DNA from: Roseburia sp. 831b
GTDB taxonomy: Bacteria; Bacillota; Clostridia; Lachnospirales; Lachnospiraceae
NCBI RefSeq assembly: GCF_001940165.2
Contig: NZ_CP135163.1
Span: forward strand, 124,001 to 188,000
Length of the DNA stretch: 64,000 nt
Direction of reading: 5' to 3'
The position numbers were made by a program, and so were the translations under genes. This document shows positions 62,725-64,000 of this stretch, piece by piece (position 1 is the stretch's first letter; every line of letters begins with the position of its first letter). The notes under the pieces are model-generated. The model searched no databases, was not told the origin of the DNA, and saw only the letters and a list, made by a program, of their open reading frames with translations.

Positions 62725-64000
62725 TTACAACTTCTTTGTAAACAATGCACGGATTGCATTTAATACCGCAATGACCATGACACCGACATCTGCAAAAATT
62801 GCAGCCCACATATTTGCAATACCGAGCGCACCAAGCAACAGACAAATCAGCTTGATTCCGATTGCAAACCAGATGTTTTCATAGACAATGCGGATACATT
62901 TCTTGGAAATCTTGATTGCCTTAGAAATCTTTAATGGATCATCGTCCATCAATACGATATCTGCCGCTTCAATCGCTGCATCCGATCCCATCGCACCCAT
63001 CGCAATTCCGATATCTGCTCTGGATAGTACCGGTGCATCATTGATTCCATCACCGACAAAAGCAAGTTTTGCTTTTTCGGATTTCTTTTCGATAAGTTCT
63101 TCTACCTTTTCTACTTTTCCAGAAGGAAGAAGTTCACTGTATACTTCATCTAAGCCAAGATCTGCGGCAACTTTTTCTGCTACGCGCTTCGAATCTCCGG
63201 TTAACATAACAGTTTTCTCGACACCAGCTTTTTTCAGCTCTGCAATGGCCTGTTTGGAATGTGGTTTTACAATATCTGCAATGACGATATGACCTGCATA
63301 TTCCCCGTCGAGTGCCATATGAATGATGGTACCGACATGATGACAATCCTTGTATGCAATTCCAAGACTCTTCATCAGTTTGTCGTTTCCGGCTGCAACC
63401 GTAACACCATCAACCTTTGCAGTGACGCCATTTCCACTGATTTCCTGGATGTCAGTAACTCTGCTTCGGTCAATCTCTTTTCCATAGGCACGCTGGATGC
63501 TCTTACTGATTGGATGGCTGGAGGCGCTTTCTGCTAACGCAGCATACTCTAGGATTTTTTCTTCTTCCAGCTTATTGTGGTGGATTCCTGTCACCTCAAA
63601 AACACCTTGTGTCAAGGTTCCGGTCTTATCCATTACCACATATTTGGTCTGTGAAAGGCTCTCCATATAGTTTGAACCCTTAATCAGAACACCTTCTTTA
63701 CTTGCACCACCGATTCCGGCAAAAAAGCTTAACGGAATACTGATGACAAGAGCACAAGGGCAACTGATGACAAGGAAGGTAAGGGCACGGTAAATCCAGG
63801 TTCCCCAATCGCCGCCAAGTCCCATTCCGAATATCCGAACAAGCGGTGGAAGGATTGCTAATGCAATCGCACTATATACAACCGCCGGTGTATAGACACG
63901 GGCAAATTTTGAAATAAAATCCTCAGATTTTGATTTTCTAGAGCTTGCGTTCTCAACCAGATCTAAAATCTTAGATACAGTGGATTCTCCAAATTCCTTT
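62725..64000 (-). CDS. P1B-type Cd2+/Zn2+/Pb2+-transporting ATPase, 5' end outside window
   Basis: The minus-strand frame stays open to the right edge (KEFGESTVSKILDLVENASSRKSKSEDFISKFARVYTPAVV), so the N-terminal part is missing; about 424 residues are visible. CPC motif in [32 protein letters not shown] (the ISIP continuation is typical of the Zn/Cd group), DKTGTLTQG, SSHPIS and [20 protein letters not shown]. It exports soft divalent metals. A terminator follows directly. Metal regulator not visible. Confidence 0.93.
   Translation of the reverse strand, partial: KEFGESTVSKILDLVENASSRKSKSEDFISKFARVYTPAVVYSAIALAILPPLVRIFGMGLGGDWGTWIYRALTFLVISCPCALVISIPLSFFAGIGGASKEGVLIKGSNYMESLSQTKYVVMDKTGTLTQGVFEVTGIHHNKLEEEKILEYAALAESASSHPISKSIQRAYGKEIDRSRVTDIQEISGNGVTAKVDGVTVAAGNDKLMKSLGIAYKDCHHVGTIIHMALDGEYAGHIVIADIVKPHSKQAIAELKKAGVEKTVMLTGDSKRVAEKVAADLGLDEVYSELLPSGKVEKVEELIEKKSEKAKLAFVGDGINDAPVLSRADIGIAMGAMGSDAAIEAADIVLMDDDPLKISKAIKISKKCIRIVYENIWFAIGIKLICLLLGALGIANMWAAIFADVGVMVIAVLNAIRALFTKKL

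Overview
The window reads as chromosomal DNA of a low-GC, Gram-positive anaerobe of class Clostridia, most likely a gut Lachnospiraceae (inference). The signs are Firmicute-type ribosome binding sites and 17-bp-spaced TTGACA/TATAAT promoters, a lipobox solute-binding protein, CarD, GH13 oligo-glucosidase, AEC, MATE and U32 families, a CsoR/CopA copper pair and a yybP-ykoY manganese riboswitch. No rRNA, tRNA or CRISPR array was recognised. Both edges cut genes: a NYN-LOTUS protein on the left and a Cd/Zn-type P-type ATPase on the right.

Layout. 0-4.2 kb: NYN-LOTUS protein, small HTH protein, TetR regulator and a divergent polar amino-acid ABC importer. 4.2-7.5 kb: a gene-poor repeat zone with tandem repeats, an array of GGGCGTA hairpins, paired 24-bp palindromes, an autoregulated MarR gene, a catalytically degenerate tyrosine recombinase and a decayed copy of its tail. 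7.6-14.4 kb: thioesterase, CarD, ZIP transporter, a four-gene glycosyltransferase/acyltransferase operon and a DUF362 protein. 14.5-26.8 kb: hybrid sensor kinase, AEC transporter, copper efflux (CsoR, CopA), c-di-GMP phosphodiesterase-like response regulator, Y-family polymerase with YolD. 27-29.4 kb: a dual-cupin gene apparently split by an IS110-group element. 29.4-40.3 kb: two MATE pumps, MFS, a GntR/DUF5808 pair, AraC, chemoreceptor and Na/Pi transporter. 40.3-49.7 kb: Mn/Ca P-type ATPase under a riboswitch, oligo-1,6-glucosidase with LacI regulator and a palindromic element in its leader, Nudix hydrolase, epimerase, AAA ATPase.

49.7-58.4 kb is the most unusual part. It is a co-directional set made of a 79-residue single-TM peptide, a second small membrane protein, a 173-residue site-2-protease-like M50 peptidase, a double-thioredoxin/CcdA membrane protein, an unknown 108-residue protein, a cysteine desulfurase, and an ABC ATPase with permease. 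Tight ATGA, GTGA or 11-bp overlaps join many of the genes. A stem-loop follows the peptide gene, an operator-rich promoter precedes it, and a frameshifted XRE regulator lies just upstream. An IS1111-like element sits between the desulfurase and the ABC genes. The composition resembles peptide-export or pheromone loci (compare the B. subtilis yyd genes, which have an M50 peptidase plus ABC pair) but with a sulfur/thiol module instead of a radical SAM enzyme. I propose it as a candidate undescribed ribosomal-peptide or peptide-signal system.

58.5-64 kb: an XRE/DUF2975 pair, a tandem-repeat intergenic region, two paired U32-type proteins and the truncated metal ATPase.
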